From positions 30,824-94,823 of the forward strand of contig JAFWAX010000065.1 in assembly GCA_017507385.1 (NCBI GenBank): DNA of 64,000 nucleotides, given 5' to 3'. This stretch comes from Bacteroidaceae bacterium (lineage in GTDB: Bacteria > Bacteroidota > Bacteroidia > Bacteroidales > Bacteroidaceae). Under the pieces are notes generated by a model. That model did not search any database, was not told the DNA's origin, and worked only from the letters and a program-made list of their open reading frames with translations. Below, in pieces: positions 24,553 through 33,114 of this stretch; position 1 is the first letter of the stretch, and each line of letters opens with the position of its first letter. The position numbers and the translations under genes are program-made.

Positions 24553-24827
24553 GTTTGTCTGTTGTTGAGCCGTCATGGCGATGAAATGATGGTGTGAATT
24601 CTTCTGTTTGCGCTATTTTTTGAGGGGGAATTTTTGCGGGTTTGAAAGAGGTGGGTGACGTGCGTTTGTTCTGAAACCTTTCTTCGGAACCCCTTTTTGA
24701 AGTGCTTCTGCAGCCTTTGGGAGGGTGGGTGCGAGAATACATGTGGAGTCGTGGGAATGTGCAGATGAAAATGTGCGGAAAATGGATGGATGTAACATTT
24801 GTGATAAGTTTGGTTACGTAAAAATGG

Positions 24828-24856
24828 TTGAGAATAGATATTTTTCTGTATCTTTG
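24828..24856 (+). promoter_or_regulatory. Promoter of the GH51 gene
   Basis: TTG at 24828-24830 and TATCTTTG at 24849-24856 are about 18 bases apart. The -7 element overlaps the upstream in-frame ATG at 24856, which rules that ATG out and supports the start at 24886. Confidence 0.7.
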
Positions 24857-24885
24857 TGGCCGATAACAACTCAAACCAAAACTAT

Positions 24886-26865
24886 ATGAAACTAAGAAAT
24901 GTAATGAAAGTGGCAGCCGCTGCTGCTTTGATGGGTGGCGCGTTGAGCGTGTTTGCTCAGAAAGTTAAAGCTCCATCTGGAGGAAAGAAAATCAGTAAAG
25001 AATTGATTGGCATATTCTTTGAAGACATTAGCCATTCAGCTGATGGGGGATTGTATGCTGAATTGATTCAGAATGGCTCTTTTGAGTACAGTCCTGCTGA
25101 GCGTGATGGCTGGGGGCCAGGCTCTTTCTGGAGAATGATGAGACATGGCCATTCTACGGGGTACATAGAGCCACGCATGGACAATGCGCTGAATGGTAAC
25201 AATCCTCACTATATGCGTATCGTTGCGGAACGAGTGGGACATTTTTCTGACTATAATGGCTGGACAGGTGTCGGTATTCAGAACACGGGATTTGACGGTA
25301 TCGCAGTAAAGGCTTGCGCAAAATATGATTTCTCAGTGTTTATGCGTACTCCTAACGGCTCTGCCATGCCTGTACGCATCGTGCTGGTGGGCGAGCGGAA
25401 TAAGGTGCTTGCTGAAGCGGAATTGAAGACCCACGGATTGGGATGGAAGAAGTACTGGACAGTGCTTACGGTTAGCGAAGATTGTCCAAATGCTCAGTTG
25501 GCGGTACTGGCTCTTGCTAATGGCGAACTGGATGTGGATATGGTGTCGTTGATGCCGCAGGACACTTATAAGGGTCATGGCTTGCGTAAGGATTTGGCTG
25601 AGACAATCGCTGCGCTGGAGCCAAAGTTTGTGCGTTTCCCGGGAGGCTGTGTTGTACATGGCGGAGGTGATGGGTTCTGGAACACTTATCGTTGGAAGAA
25701 CACAATTGGTCCAAAGGAAGAGCGTGTCGCTCAGAAGAATACATGGGGCTATCACCAGTCTATGGGATTGGGATATTTTGAATATTTCCAGTTCTGTGAA
25801 GATATGGGTGCAGAGCCAATTCCAATTCTTCCTGTAGGTGTGAGCTGCCAAGGTGCAGGCGGAAGCTGGGGCTTGAAAGAACAGGCTCAGTGGGCTGTGC
25901 CGATGAGCGAGATGGACGAATGGGTAGATGAGGCGCTTGACTTGATTGAATGGGCGAACGGCGACGCTACCACAGAATGGGGCAAGAAGCGTGCTGAGGC
26001 TGGTCATCCAGAACCATTCAACATGAAGTATCTGGGCTTGGGCAACGAGGAGAAAATTACGCCTGAGTTTGAAGAACGATTCAAGTATATTTATAACAAA
26101 ATCCGCGAAAAGCATCCTGAAATCATCATCGTGGGCACCGCGGGACCTGGCTCTCACAAAGGCAATCCTGACTATGACACGGGCTGGAGAATAGCTGAAG
26201 ACATTGATTTGGCGATATTGGACGAACACTACTATGAACAAAGAGAGTATTTCTTTGACAATCAGCATAATTACGACAACTATTCTCGCAAGAGAAACAC
26301 GAAAGTGTATGTGGGCGAATATGCTGCGAAAGACAAGAAGATGATTGACGCATTGGCTGAAGCACTCTATCTGCTTGGTATCGAGAGAAATGGAGATGTT
26401 GTGGTGATGACGAGCTACGCGCCGCTTTTGGCTAAGAAAGGTCAGACTAACTGGAATCCAGACCTTATCTATTTTGATAACACAAGAGTCTATCCAACAT
26501 GCAGCTACTATGTGCAGCAGATGTTCGGAACAACAGCAGGCGATTACTACTATGGCGATGTGGCAAAGTTTGAAGGTGCTGACAAGTTCCAGGGGGCATC
26601 TTGTGTCCTCAACACGGAAAAGGGCGAGCTTTACATTAAGGTGGTGAATGCTGCTGCTGAAGCAAAACAGGCGAATATTAACCTGAGCCGCTTCAAGAAT
26701 ATTCCTGCTAAAGCAACCATGACGACAATCAGTGGAGCTCCTGACACGGAGAACAATTATGAGGTGCAGCCAGTAGCTCCAATAGACAAGGAAATTAGCA
26801 TTGCAAAAAAGATGAAGGTGACAGCAGAACCTTACTCTTGTTCTGTAATTCGTATTAAACTTTAA
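24886..26865 (+). CDS. GH51 alpha-L-arabinofuranosidase
   Basis: The enzyme removes arabinofuranose side chains from arabinoxylan or arabinan. The start at 24886 is chosen because the promoter element ends at 24856; it gives a signal peptide (MKLRNVMKVAAAAALMGGALSVFAQ) and a 659-residue product. An N-terminal carbohydrate-binding-like sandwich (SADGGLYAELIQNGSFEYSP, then FSVFMRTPNG) precedes the barrel. GH51 signatures are FVRFPGGCVVHG, the acid/base site LGLGNEEKITPEF (about residue 390) and the nucleophile site ILDEHYYEQ (about residue 450). The C-terminal beta domain ends SCSVIRIKL. The GH8 gene follows after a terminator-like hairpin. Confidence 0.92.
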   Translation: MKLRNVMKVAAAAALMGGALSVFAQKVKAPSGGKKISKELIGIFFEDISHSADGGLYAELIQNGSFEYSPAERDGWGPGSFWRMMRHGHSTGYIEPRMDNALNGNNPHYMRIVAERVGHFSDYNGWTGVGIQNTGFDGIAVKACAKYDFSVFMRTPNGSAMPVRIVLVGERNKVLAEAELKTHGLGWKKYWTVLTVSEDCPNAQLAVLALANGELDVDMVSLMPQDTYKGHGLRKDLAETIAALEPKFVRFPGGCVVHGGGDGFWNTYRWKNTIGPKEERVAQKNTWGYHQSMGLGYFEYFQFCEDMGAEPIPILPVGVSCQGAGGSWGLKEQAQWAVPMSEMDEWVDEALDLIEWANGDATTEWGKKRAEAGHPEPFNMKYLGLGNEEKITPEFEERFKYIYNKIREKHPEIIIVGTAGPGSHKGNPDYDTGWRIAEDIDLAILDEHYYEQREYFFDNQHNYDNYSRKRNTKVYVGEYAAKDKKMIDALAEALYLLGIERNGDVVVMTSYAPLLAKKGQTNWNPDLIYFDNTRVYPTCSYYVQQMFGTTAGDYYYGDVAKFEGADKFQGASCVLNTEKGELYIKVVNAAAEAKQANINLSRFKNIPAKATMTTISGAPDTENNYEVQPVAPIDKEISIAKKMKVTAEPYSCSVIRIKL

Positions 26866-26873
26866 TGTTTTTT

Positions 26874-26925
26874 GAGAATCTAAGGTTGTAAAGGCTGTTT
26901 TTGCAATCTTGGATTCTCATTTTTC
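26874..26925 (+). terminator. Terminator between GH51 and GH8 genes
   Basis: gagaatctaaggttg (26874-26888) pairs with caatcttggattctc (26904-26918) with two mismatches, followed by atttttc. It is imperfect, so read-through to the GH8 gene is possible. Confidence 0.65.
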
Positions 26926-26975
26926 AACCAATTAACAAAAATTATTTATTTACACAATTTCAGAACGTTTAAGAG

Positions 26976-28298
26976 ATGAAAAAATTTTTTACTGGTATAA
27001 TGGCTATCTGTATGGCTGTTAGCCTCAGCGCACAAACCTACACTCCATGGGAGAAGGGTGCATTCGAGACAAAAAAGTATCGTAATCTGTTTGTCGAGAT
27101 GGGTTACTCGGAAAAGGAAGTAGATGCTAAGTTGAAGGAAGTCTTCAATGATGTTTTCCGAGGCCCTAACAAGGTGTACTTTGAAGTGGGAGACACTATG
27201 GCTTATGTGTCTGATATTAAGAATAATGACGCACGTACCGAAGGCATGTCCTATGGCCTGATGGTTGCAGTTCAATTTGGCGAAAAAGATATTTTCGACC
27301 GTCTGTGGCGATGGAGCCGCAAATATATGCAGCATCAGTCAGGTTCGCGTGAAGGATACTTTGCATGGAGCTGCAAGACTGACGGAACGATGAATTCGGC
27401 AGGTGCAGCCAGCGATGGTGAACTTTATTTCATCACAGCTTTGCTTTTTGCATCCAATCGTTGGGGAGATGATACTGGCATTAACTACAAGGCGGAAGCG
27501 CAGCGTATCCTCAATTGCACGATGCCACGCGAGGTGGAAGGGCGTCCAATGCCTGCTTTCGGGCAGCAGCAGAATGCTCAGGCTCCTCAAAAGCAGATGA
27601 TGTTCTTAATCAATCCCGAAAACAAACTCATCACTTTCACTCCTGACGGTTATGGACAGCGTTTCACGGATCCTTCTTACCATGTACCTGCTTTCTACGA
27701 GGTGTGGGCACGATGGGCTGACGATGGACGTGCCGACTATTGGAATGAGTGTGCGCAGAAGTCACGCGAGTTCCTCCATAAGGCTATTCATGAAGAAACG
27801 GGTCTTAATGGCGACTACAGCCAGTATGACGGTAGCCCGATGCAGGGTTTCGGAGGTCGTCGCAATGGCAGCAACAATTTCCGTTACGACTCTTGGCGCG
27901 TACCTATGAATATTGCTCTCGACTACGAATGGAGCTGTGCTGACCGTGAGTGGCAGCAGCAGTATGGAGAGAAGATTCAGAACTTCTTCTATTCTAAAGG
28001 CATCAACGATTTCGTTGACCAGTATCGTGTTGATGGAAGCCTTCCTGAAGAGGATGAAATTTTGCAGGCTGGTGGATTCAAGAAACTTCGCCATTCTATT
28101 GGTCTTGTGGCAACAACAGCGGCAGCGTCTATGATGTGCAGCCATGCCAAGAGCAAGGAGTTTGTCGATGCACTTTGGAATGCTAAGCACGTTCCATTTG
28201 AAGATGGCTACTTCGATGCTTATTACGACGGACTTCTCCGCCTCTTTGCTTTCATGCATCTGAGTGGAAATTATAGAATTATCTTCCCTGAGAAATAA
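26976..28298 (+). CDS. GH8 reducing-end xylose-releasing exo-oligoxylanase
   Basis: The enzyme trims xylose from the reducing end of xylo-oligosaccharides. It has a signal peptide (MKKFFTGIMAICMAVSLSAQ), so it is exported, unlike the cytoplasmic Bacillus enzyme. The (alpha/alpha)6 fold shows the general acid in NNDARTEGMSYGLMVAV (about residue 88), the aromatic subsite EGYFAWSCKTDG, ASDGELYFITALLFAS and the base region FRYDSWRVPMNIALDYEWS. The length of 440 residues is slightly above the family norm. Other GH8 activities (endoglucanase, chitosanase) are less likely given these motifs and the neighbouring arabinofuranosidase. Confidence 0.88.
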   Translation: MKKFFTGIMAICMAVSLSAQTYTPWEKGAFETKKYRNLFVEMGYSEKEVDAKLKEVFNDVFRGPNKVYFEVGDTMAYVSDIKNNDARTEGMSYGLMVAVQFGEKDIFDRLWRWSRKYMQHQSGSREGYFAWSCKTDGTMNSAGAASDGELYFITALLFASNRWGDDTGINYKAEAQRILNCTMPREVEGRPMPAFGQQQNAQAPQKQMMFLINPENKLITFTPDGYGQRFTDPSYHVPAFYEVWARWADDGRADYWNECAQKSREFLHKAIHEETGLNGDYSQYDGSPMQGFGGRRNGSNNFRYDSWRVPMNIALDYEWSCADREWQQQYGEKIQNFFYSKGINDFVDQYRVDGSLPEEDEILQAGGFKKLRHSIGLVATTAAASMMCSHAKSKEFVDALWNAKHVPFEDGYFDAYYDGLLRLFAFMHLSGNYRIIFPEK

Positions 28299-28340
28299 AA
28301 TAGGGAGGTGTAAAGGCGAGGTTCGTTTGCCTTGAATGTT

Positions 28341-28399
28341 AAAAACGAAAGACATGGAAGTCAGGCGTTTGCTTGAGAAAGCATGTCTTTCGTTTTTTT
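28341..28399. terminator. Bidirectional terminator between GH8 and DUF4435 genes
   Basis: A 16-base arm aaaaacgaaagacatg (28341-28356) pairs perfectly with catgtctttcgttttt (28382-28397). The T-run on the plus strand serves GH8; the mirror run can serve the minus-strand DUF4435 gene, which ends at 28424. Confidence 0.75.
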
Positions 28400-28423
28400 A
28401 TCGGGGGTATATGACTGTTTGTG

Positions 28424-29452
28424 TTATGGTATTTGTTTTGTGCTGTTTTGTTTGCCGCCAGTTCGGCTGAGCAGCCTTTCAATATGTGCGCGTAACAGGT
28501 GGTAAGCCTTGCAATCTTTGAATTGGGTATTGCGGCGTAGCATTTGGCTGGGTAGCATTTGGCTGTGTGAATAGCAAGAGAGTTCGTTGTCCATCTGCTG
28601 CATATTTCCTTGAGCCAAAAACTTGATGTCTTTCTCGCGTTCGCGGCGAAGGATTGTACAGATGGGAGTTAGGGCGGCATCGACTACATTCTCCTGTAAA
28701 TGATGCCCTTGTATGAAGAGATAGGTGTCTTCGGGGGTGACTCCTAATTGTGTGAGTTCCTCCTTGAGCCGCCCGAGTTTTCCTTTGGCTTCGGGCACAT
28801 GCTGCTGAAGCCAAGCGATTTTGCGGTTGACGTTTTTGCGAACTCGTTCGAGGGCGTCTATGGGCTTGTGGACGTTGAGCTGTTCAATCGAGGTGATGTT
28901 GTTGAACGATGTGAGAGACATCTCGGTGAAACGTCCTCGGCGATGCAGCCATACAAGCCAGATGAAGAGTTCGTAAATGATGCTGGAATAGAATTTGAGA
29001 TATTCCTCGAAATTGAAGATGTTTCTGTCATTGAGTGTGGCCATGACGCATACATCGTGCAGGCTTGGCGCATAGCACTGGTAGTTTTCGATGGAGTAGG
29101 TGTAGGTGTGGATGATGTAAGGATTGTCGAGCATTCGTGCAGAGTTGGGCGTGTGGCGCTGAAGTAAGTAGTCGAGGTCAGCGTCAACGCAGGCAATCAT
29201 GCATACTCCAAGTGATTCGCCAAGCTTGTTCATCATGGCGGTTTTCTTCCCTCTGTTGAGGTTTTTTCGGCTGGGCAGCATTACTTCAAACATCGTCTCT
29301 TCATCCTCGAAGTCGCTGAGCACACTTCGCCAAAAGAAGATGTCATCGTATGACTCCACATACGCTACGATCTTCCGCTTCTTGCTCTTGGGGCGAAGCC
29401 GGTTAGAGGCCTCGATGTAGGCTGATGTGATGTTGGAGGCGAGCCGTTTCAT
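28424..29452 (-). CDS. DUF4435 Toprim-like protein, candidate PARIS effector (AriB-like)
   Basis: The 342-residue soluble protein matches the DUF4435 family. It shows a Toprim-like catalytic pattern: a glutamate at E33 in VAYVESYDDIFFWRSVL and an acidic DxD at D90-D92 in CMIACVDADLDYLL. In the PARIS anti-phage system AriB is a DUF4435 Toprim nuclease held by the ATPase AriA. Here the gene lies 8 bases downstream of an ABC-type ATPase gene, the same two-gene arrangement. Near the C-terminus a 15-base tandem duplication (28537-28566) gives SQMLPSQML. A role in defence is inferred from family and pairing; a housekeeping RNA or DNA processing role is possible. Confidence 0.78.
   Translation of the reverse strand: MKRLASNITSAYIEASNRLRPKSKKRKIVAYVESYDDIFFWRSVLSDFEDEETMFEVMLPSRKNLNRGKKTAMMNKLGESLGVCMIACVDADLDYLLQRHTPNSARMLDNPYIIHTYTYSIENYQCYAPSLHDVCVMATLNDRNIFNFEEYLKFYSSIIYELFIWLVWLHRRGRFTEMSLTSFNNITSIEQLNVHKPIDALERVRKNVNRKIAWLQQHVPEAKGKLGRLKEELTQLGVTPEDTYLFIQGHHLQENVVDAALTPICTILRREREKDIKFLAQGNMQQMDNELSCYSHSQMLPSQMLRRNTQFKDCKAYHLLRAHIERLLSRTGGKQNSTKQIP
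28537..28566. repeat. 15-bp in-frame tandem duplication inside the DUF4435 gene
   Basis: The unit gtagcatttggctgg occurs twice in a row (28537-28551 and 28552-28566, last base differing). It adds five residues (SQMLP) and keeps the frame. Confidence 0.85.
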
Positions 29453-29460
29453 GTGTCTTG

Positions 29461-30300
29461 TTAATTGCTGATTTCTTCCACTTCGGTCACGTTGCTAATC
29501 CATCCGTCCATGATGAGAGCTGGTGAATGGGTTGAGAGGATAATTTGTGCATTGGGATTGAGTTGGCGGATGAGGTCGATGAGCTGTTGCTGCCAGTCGA
29601 TGTGGAGCGAAATTTCGGGTTCGTCCATGAGGAGGGCGTATGGCTCTCTGTTTTCGACCAGCACGGTGAGGAGGATGGCGAGCATCTGCTTTTCTCCGCT
29701 TGAAAGCTGGTAGGGGGTGATGACTTGTGTTGTGCTCCCCATGTCTTGGATGAACTGTATTTCGTTGCTCTTTCGGTCGATTTTCTTGTTCGTGTCTGCA
29801 AACAGTTTGTCAATCATGTCCTGAAACTGCTTTTTGGGCGCACTGACCTCTGCCGCTTGTCGTTGGTCTTCGGGGTCTCCGCTGGTGAGCAATTCGATGA
29901 TGCGGTTTCCGATGTTGACCTGGTAGTCGAGGAAACGTTTCTGCAATCGGTAAATTTGCCAGTCGAGTTCTGTCTTTACTCGTGAGTCAGAAAGTTTTTC
30001 GAGCAAGTCGCTGTGCAGGAGTGGTCGGTCGAACGAGCGGATGACGTCAAATTTGATGTAGGTGGCATCTTCAGGCATGAGCTTGATGATGACGCCTTGT
30101 GGTACTTCTTCGGGTATGATTTCTCCTTGATCTATCATGCTCAGGCGATGGGCTGAATGGTTGATGATGGTGCTTTTCCCCACGCCGTTGATGCCGCTGA
30201 GGATGTTTACGTCGGGTTGCAATTGCCAAACGATGTGCTTGCCCCCCTTCCACAGGGCTTCGATTTCGATGCTTTGAATGTAGTCAGCTCTTTTCTCCAT
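29461..30300 (-). CDS. ABC-type AAA ATPase, candidate PARIS sensor (AriA-like)
   Basis: This 279-residue ATPase has a Walker A motif at residues 36-44 (GINGVGKST), an ABC signature LSSGEKQM (about residue 200), Walker B ALLMDEPEISLH and the H-switch ILSTHSPAL. It belongs with AAA_21/OLD-like ATPases that work beside effector proteins. The middle part (about 100-180) is helical and charged but too short for a long coiled coil, and the protein is compact compared with what I expect of AriA. It begins the operon; DUF4435 follows after 8 bases. A TATCTTTG promoter lies 70 bases upstream. No signal peptide. Confidence 0.82.
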   Translation of the reverse strand: MEKRADYIQSIEIEALWKGGKHIVWQLQPDVNILSGINGVGKSTIINHSAHRLSMIDQGEIIPEEVPQGVIIKLMPEDATYIKFDVIRSFDRPLLHSDLLEKLSDSRVKTELDWQIYRLQKRFLDYQVNIGNRIIELLTSGDPEDQRQAAEVSAPKKQFQDMIDKLFADTNKKIDRKSNEIQFIQDMGSTTQVITPYQLSSGEKQMLAILLTVLVENREPYALLMDEPEISLHIDWQQQLIDLIRQLNPNAQIILSTHSPALIMDGWISNVTEVEEISN

Positions 30301-30369
30301 GTTCCGTTTGCTGTTTTTGGGATATGCGTTTTTTCGGGTGCGTGACCGTTCCCGATGGTTGTATGTGGC

Positions 30370-30377
30370 AAAGATAG
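30370..30377 (-). promoter_or_regulatory. -7 promoter element of the ATPase-DUF4435 operon
   Basis: Minus-strand TATCTTTG matches the consensus and lies 70 bases upstream of the ATPase ATG. It is divergent from the promoter at 30493. Confidence 0.6.
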
Positions 30378-30492
30378 CGAAAAGTTGGGAGTCGGGAGTT
30401 AGGAGCTGTGCTTTTTTTGTGTTCCTGTCTGCTTTTTTTGTCGAAAAAGTGATAAAACCTAATGCCTAATTCTTTATTTTTAACTTTTTTTG

Positions 30493-30500
30493 TACCTTTG
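30493..30500 (+). promoter_or_regulatory. -7 promoter element of the PurF-like gene (TACCTTTG)
   Basis: TACCTTTG lies 32 bases before the ATG at 30532. No good TTTG box was found upstream. Confidence 0.6.
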
Positions 30501-30531
30501 TGCCGAAATTTAATCACATCATCATTTTTTT

Positions 30532-32025
30532 ATGGGAGGTTTTTTCGGAACCGTATCAACAGAGAAATGTGCGGCGGAATTATTTTATGGCACTGACTAT
30601 CAGTCTCATTTGGGCACTCGTCGTGGCGGAATGGCTACTTATTGTGAGGAAAAAGGTTTTTACCGTGCCATTCACAACCTTGAGAACACGTATTTCCGTA
30701 CACGTTTTGAGGCGGAATTGCCAAAGTTTGAGGGGAAATCTGGTATTGGTGTTATTAGCGATACCGATGCTCAGCCGATGCTTTTCAACAGCCATTTAGG
30801 GCGTTTTGCGCTGGTGACTGTGGCAAAAGTGAACAATATGGAGGAGGTGGCTGACCATTTGCTGCAGGAGAACATGCACCTTTCCGAGTTTTCGTCAGGA
30901 AAGATTAATCCAACGGAGCTGATAGGTTTGCTCATTGTCAAGGGCAAGGATTTTGTTGATGGCATAGAGAATGTGTACAAGACCGTGAAGGGCTCTTGTT
31001 CTATGCTTCTCCTTACTGAAGACGGCATTATTGCTGCACGCGATGCTTGGGGTCGTACTCCTATTGTGGTGGGCAAGAAGGATGGAGCGATGGCGGCTAC
31101 AAGCGAGAATACGGCGTTCCCTAACTTGGGTTATGAAACAACCTATTTTGTTGGCCCGGGAGAAATTGTTCATTTGCGTGCTAATGGCATGGAGCAGTTG
31201 CGTAAGCCCAATAAGAAGATGCAGATCTGTTCGTTCCTGTGGGTGTACTATGGATTCCCTACGTCTTCCTACGAAGGGAAAAACGTGGAGGAGATGCGTT
31301 TTACTACAGGGCGTGTGATGGGTGAAGAAGATGAGACTGAGGTGGATTCGGTGGGAGGAATCCCTGATTCTGGCATTGGCATGGCTATCGGATACAGTGC
31401 GGGTCACAAGACTCCCTATCAGAGGGGAATTAGCAAATACACTCCCACATGGCCGCGTTCTTTCACTCCGGCCAATCATGAGATGCGTTCTCTGGTAGCA
31501 AAAATGAAACTCATACCTAACAAAGATATGTTGCGCGGCAAACGTTGCCTTTTCTGCGATGATTCCATCGTGCGAGGAACGCAGTTGCGCGAAAATGGGA
31601 AAGTGTTGAAAGAACTGGGCGCAAAAGAGGTGCACATGCGTGTGGCATGTCCTCCGCTTATCTATGCATGTCCTTTTGTCAATTTTGCTGCCAGCAAATC
31701 GGAACTGGAACTGATTACTCGTCGCGTTATCAAGGATTTAGAGTCGCATTCCAACACCGTCACATTGTTGACAGACGCCTTGGCGGCAGACCAGACAGTG
31801 ACAGTCTCTCCAGAGCGATTGAAGGCTTATGCTACAACGGATTCGCCCGAATACAATGCGATGGTGAAAGAAGTGGCGCGGCGTTTGGATCTTGATAGCC
31901 TTAAGTTTTCCAAGCTGGAAACCATTGTTGAAGCCATTGGCTTGGAAAAATGCAAGATATGTACTCACTGCTTCGATGGCAGCTCGTTCTATTCTCTTGA
32001 GGAAGAAAACGGCAACGAGGATTAG
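30532..32025 (+). CDS. PurF-like amidophosphoribosyltransferase homologue lacking the catalytic cysteine
   Basis: PurF normally transfers glutamine-derived ammonia to PRPP in purine synthesis. This 497-residue homologue keeps the phosphoribosyltransferase half, including the PRPP loop CLFCDDSIVRGTQL (about residue 345) and the region HKTPYQRGISKY. The N-terminal glutaminase half begins MGGFFG where true PurF begins MCGI, so the N-terminal nucleophile cysteine is replaced by glycine. The usual HNGNL oxyanion segment reads KVNNME and the HRGQ segment reads GTRRGG. The glutaminase is therefore probably inactive. A C-terminal CKICTHC motif could bind metal. It is likely ammonia-dependent or regulatory; a separate true purF would be expected elsewhere. 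Confidence 0.85.
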   Translation: MGGFFGTVSTEKCAAELFYGTDYQSHLGTRRGGMATYCEEKGFYRAIHNLENTYFRTRFEAELPKFEGKSGIGVISDTDAQPMLFNSHLGRFALVTVAKVNNMEEVADHLLQENMHLSEFSSGKINPTELIGLLIVKGKDFVDGIENVYKTVKGSCSMLLLTEDGIIAARDAWGRTPIVVGKKDGAMAATSENTAFPNLGYETTYFVGPGEIVHLRANGMEQLRKPNKKMQICSFLWVYYGFPTSSYEGKNVEEMRFTTGRVMGEEDETEVDSVGGIPDSGIGMAIGYSAGHKTPYQRGISKYTPTWPRSFTPANHEMRSLVAKMKLIPNKDMLRGKRCLFCDDSIVRGTQLRENGKVLKELGAKEVHMRVACPPLIYACPFVNFAASKSELELITRRVIKDLESHSNTVTLLTDALAADQTVTVSPERLKAYATTDSPEYNAMVKEVARRLDLDSLKFSKLETIVEAIGLEKCKICTHCFDGSSFYSLEEENGNED

Positions 32026-32029
32026 TTTG

Positions 32030-32101
32030 CCGCCTACATAATATTTAAAACACCGTGCGCGAAATATTTTGTGCACGGTGTTTTAAATATTATGTAGGCG
32101 G
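32030..32101. repeat. Intergenic four-slot palindromic element, copy 2 (order A-B-B'-A')
   Basis: It starts five bases after the PurF-like stop. The arms 32030-32058 and 32073-32101 form a perfect 29-bp stem with a 14-base loop (gcgaaatattttgt). Slot words are ccgcctac, caccgtgcgc, gtgcacggtg and gtaggcggtg, separated by ataatatttaaaa-type spacers. It may also terminate the PurF-like transcript. Confidence 0.9.
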
Positions 32102-32209
32102 TGTTCATGTATGGATTCTTGAAGCCATGTTGAAAGTTCGCCTGTTTGCTGCTGCATTTTATGGCAATGTTGAGATGAGGCTTTATGGCTGATGCTGAGT
32201 CGCTTGCCA

Positions 32210-32917
32210 TTAAATTTCGGCGAGATATTCTATGACTTTTTCGTTGGCGGCTCTCAGCGCTTCGCAGGCTTTGCTTAAGTTGCGTGAGAACTCTTCGAAT
32301 GTTTCGGTGTCACTGTCACACAGGTCGGTCACAGATTTCACATAAACAATGGGAATGCCAAACAGCGAGCAGACGAAACCGACGGCGGCGCCTTCCATGT
32401 CTTTCAGCTGGCCTCCGTTCGCCTGTATGATGTCGAGGTCACAGGGCTGCATGTCCAGAGAAGAACCCGTAGTGACTTTTCCTGTCTTCATGTGCAATTC
32501 CTCTGCCATGCGCAGGCTTCCTTCCCATACGGCGTAATTGCCTATGCTCTGAGTGCCCCATGCGTCGTCGCCAGGCACGCGGCGGTCATGAAACATGGCT
32601 CCGTTGCCGATGTACACCTCGGCAATATCTGCTCCGTGGGCTTGGAAAGCGCCGCATGTTCCAGAGTTGATGATGATGTCGGGAGACAGTTTCTGAATGG
32701 CTGACAGTGTTGCTACTGTTGCTGCTTCGCACCCCACAAGGTCGCTCCCGTGCTGCTGCCCGTTCAGTACAACGTTCAAGGTGCATCCTTTTACAGAGCC
32801 TTCATACAGTTTGCATGGCAAAGGAGAGAAAAAACCTTCTTTTTCTTTGATGCCATACTTTTCGATGAACGGCTGAGCCTCGGCTTGCATGGCGACAATA
32901 TAGCAAATTTTCTTCAT
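32210..32917 (-). CDS. mtnN: MTA/SAH nucleosidase-family protein
   Basis: The start at 32917 gives MKKICYIVAMQAEAQPFIE, the typical N-terminus of 5'-methylthioadenosine/S-adenosylhomocysteine nucleosidases, and a 235-residue product. The upstream in-frame ATG at 33061 is ignored because the promoter lies at 32995-33002. Family features are INSGTCGAFQ (about residue 80), the purine-binding and catalytic GQLKDMEGAAVGFVC (about residue 172) and the aspartate in VKSVTDLCD. The enzyme cleaves MTA or SAH to adenine and the thioribose, recycling by-products of SAM use. The related futalosine hydrolase is a less likely alternative. Confidence 0.85.
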   Translation of the reverse strand: MKKICYIVAMQAEAQPFIEKYGIKEKEGFFSPLPCKLYEGSVKGCTLNVVLNGQQHGSDLVGCEAATVATLSAIQKLSPDIIINSGTCGAFQAHGADIAEVYIGNGAMFHDRRVPGDDAWGTQSIGNYAVWEGSLRMAEELHMKTGKVTTGSSLDMQPCDLDIIQANGGQLKDMEGAAVGFVCSLFGIPIVYVKSVTDLCDSDTETFEEFSRNLSKACEALRAANEKVIEYLAEI

Positions 32918-32994
32918 GCTGCTGATTTGTTGCTTGTGTGTCTTTGCATTACTTTTTATTGGCTTGTTGGAACTGTCTGTTTGACAATTCGCGG

Positions 32995-33002
32995 CAAATG
33001 TA
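32995..33002 (-). promoter_or_regulatory. -7 promoter element of the nucleosidase gene (TACATTTG)
   Basis: Minus-strand TACATTTG lies 77 bases upstream of the ATG at 32917 and excludes the longer reading of the gene. Confidence 0.55.
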
Positions 33003-33042
33003 CATGTTTTTTTTATCTTTTCACCTTTTTTTTTGAAAAGTT

Positions 33043-33084
33043 TATCTTTGTGTGCGCACATGTGAATAATTTGTTGTACCTTTG
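33043..33084 (+). promoter_or_regulatory. Two tandem -7 elements upstream of the metalloprotease-SusCD operon
   Basis: TATCTTTG at 33043-33050 and TACCTTTG at 33077-33084 both match the consensus. The second is 30 bases from the ATG at 33115. Either or both may be used. Confidence 0.55.
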
Positions 33085-33114
33085 TAACTTAACAGTGTTA
33101 ATCTTGTGAAAATT

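Larger units (their letters stand above)
24246..24885. other. 640-base divergent intergenic region
   Basis: Between tyrS (minus) and the GH51 gene (plus). It holds the tyrS promoter at 24309-24316, a three-arm palindromic element at 24474-24552 and the GH51 promoter at 24828-24856. The stretch 24560-24820 carries overlapping short open frames on the minus strand (rich in H, S and P) that look like chance; I see no further feature there. Confidence 0.6.

Noticed and set aside
24548..24874. Overlapping short minus-strand frames upstream of GH51
   Set aside because: Three frames overlap in the same stretch, with composition rich in H, P, S and T and no motif; one runs through the promoter. No evidence for a gene.
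25333..26268. 311-codon open frame antisense to the GH51 gene
   Set aside because: It lies wholly inside a well-supported GH51 coding sequence and its translation has no recognisable motif; it is an antisense shadow.
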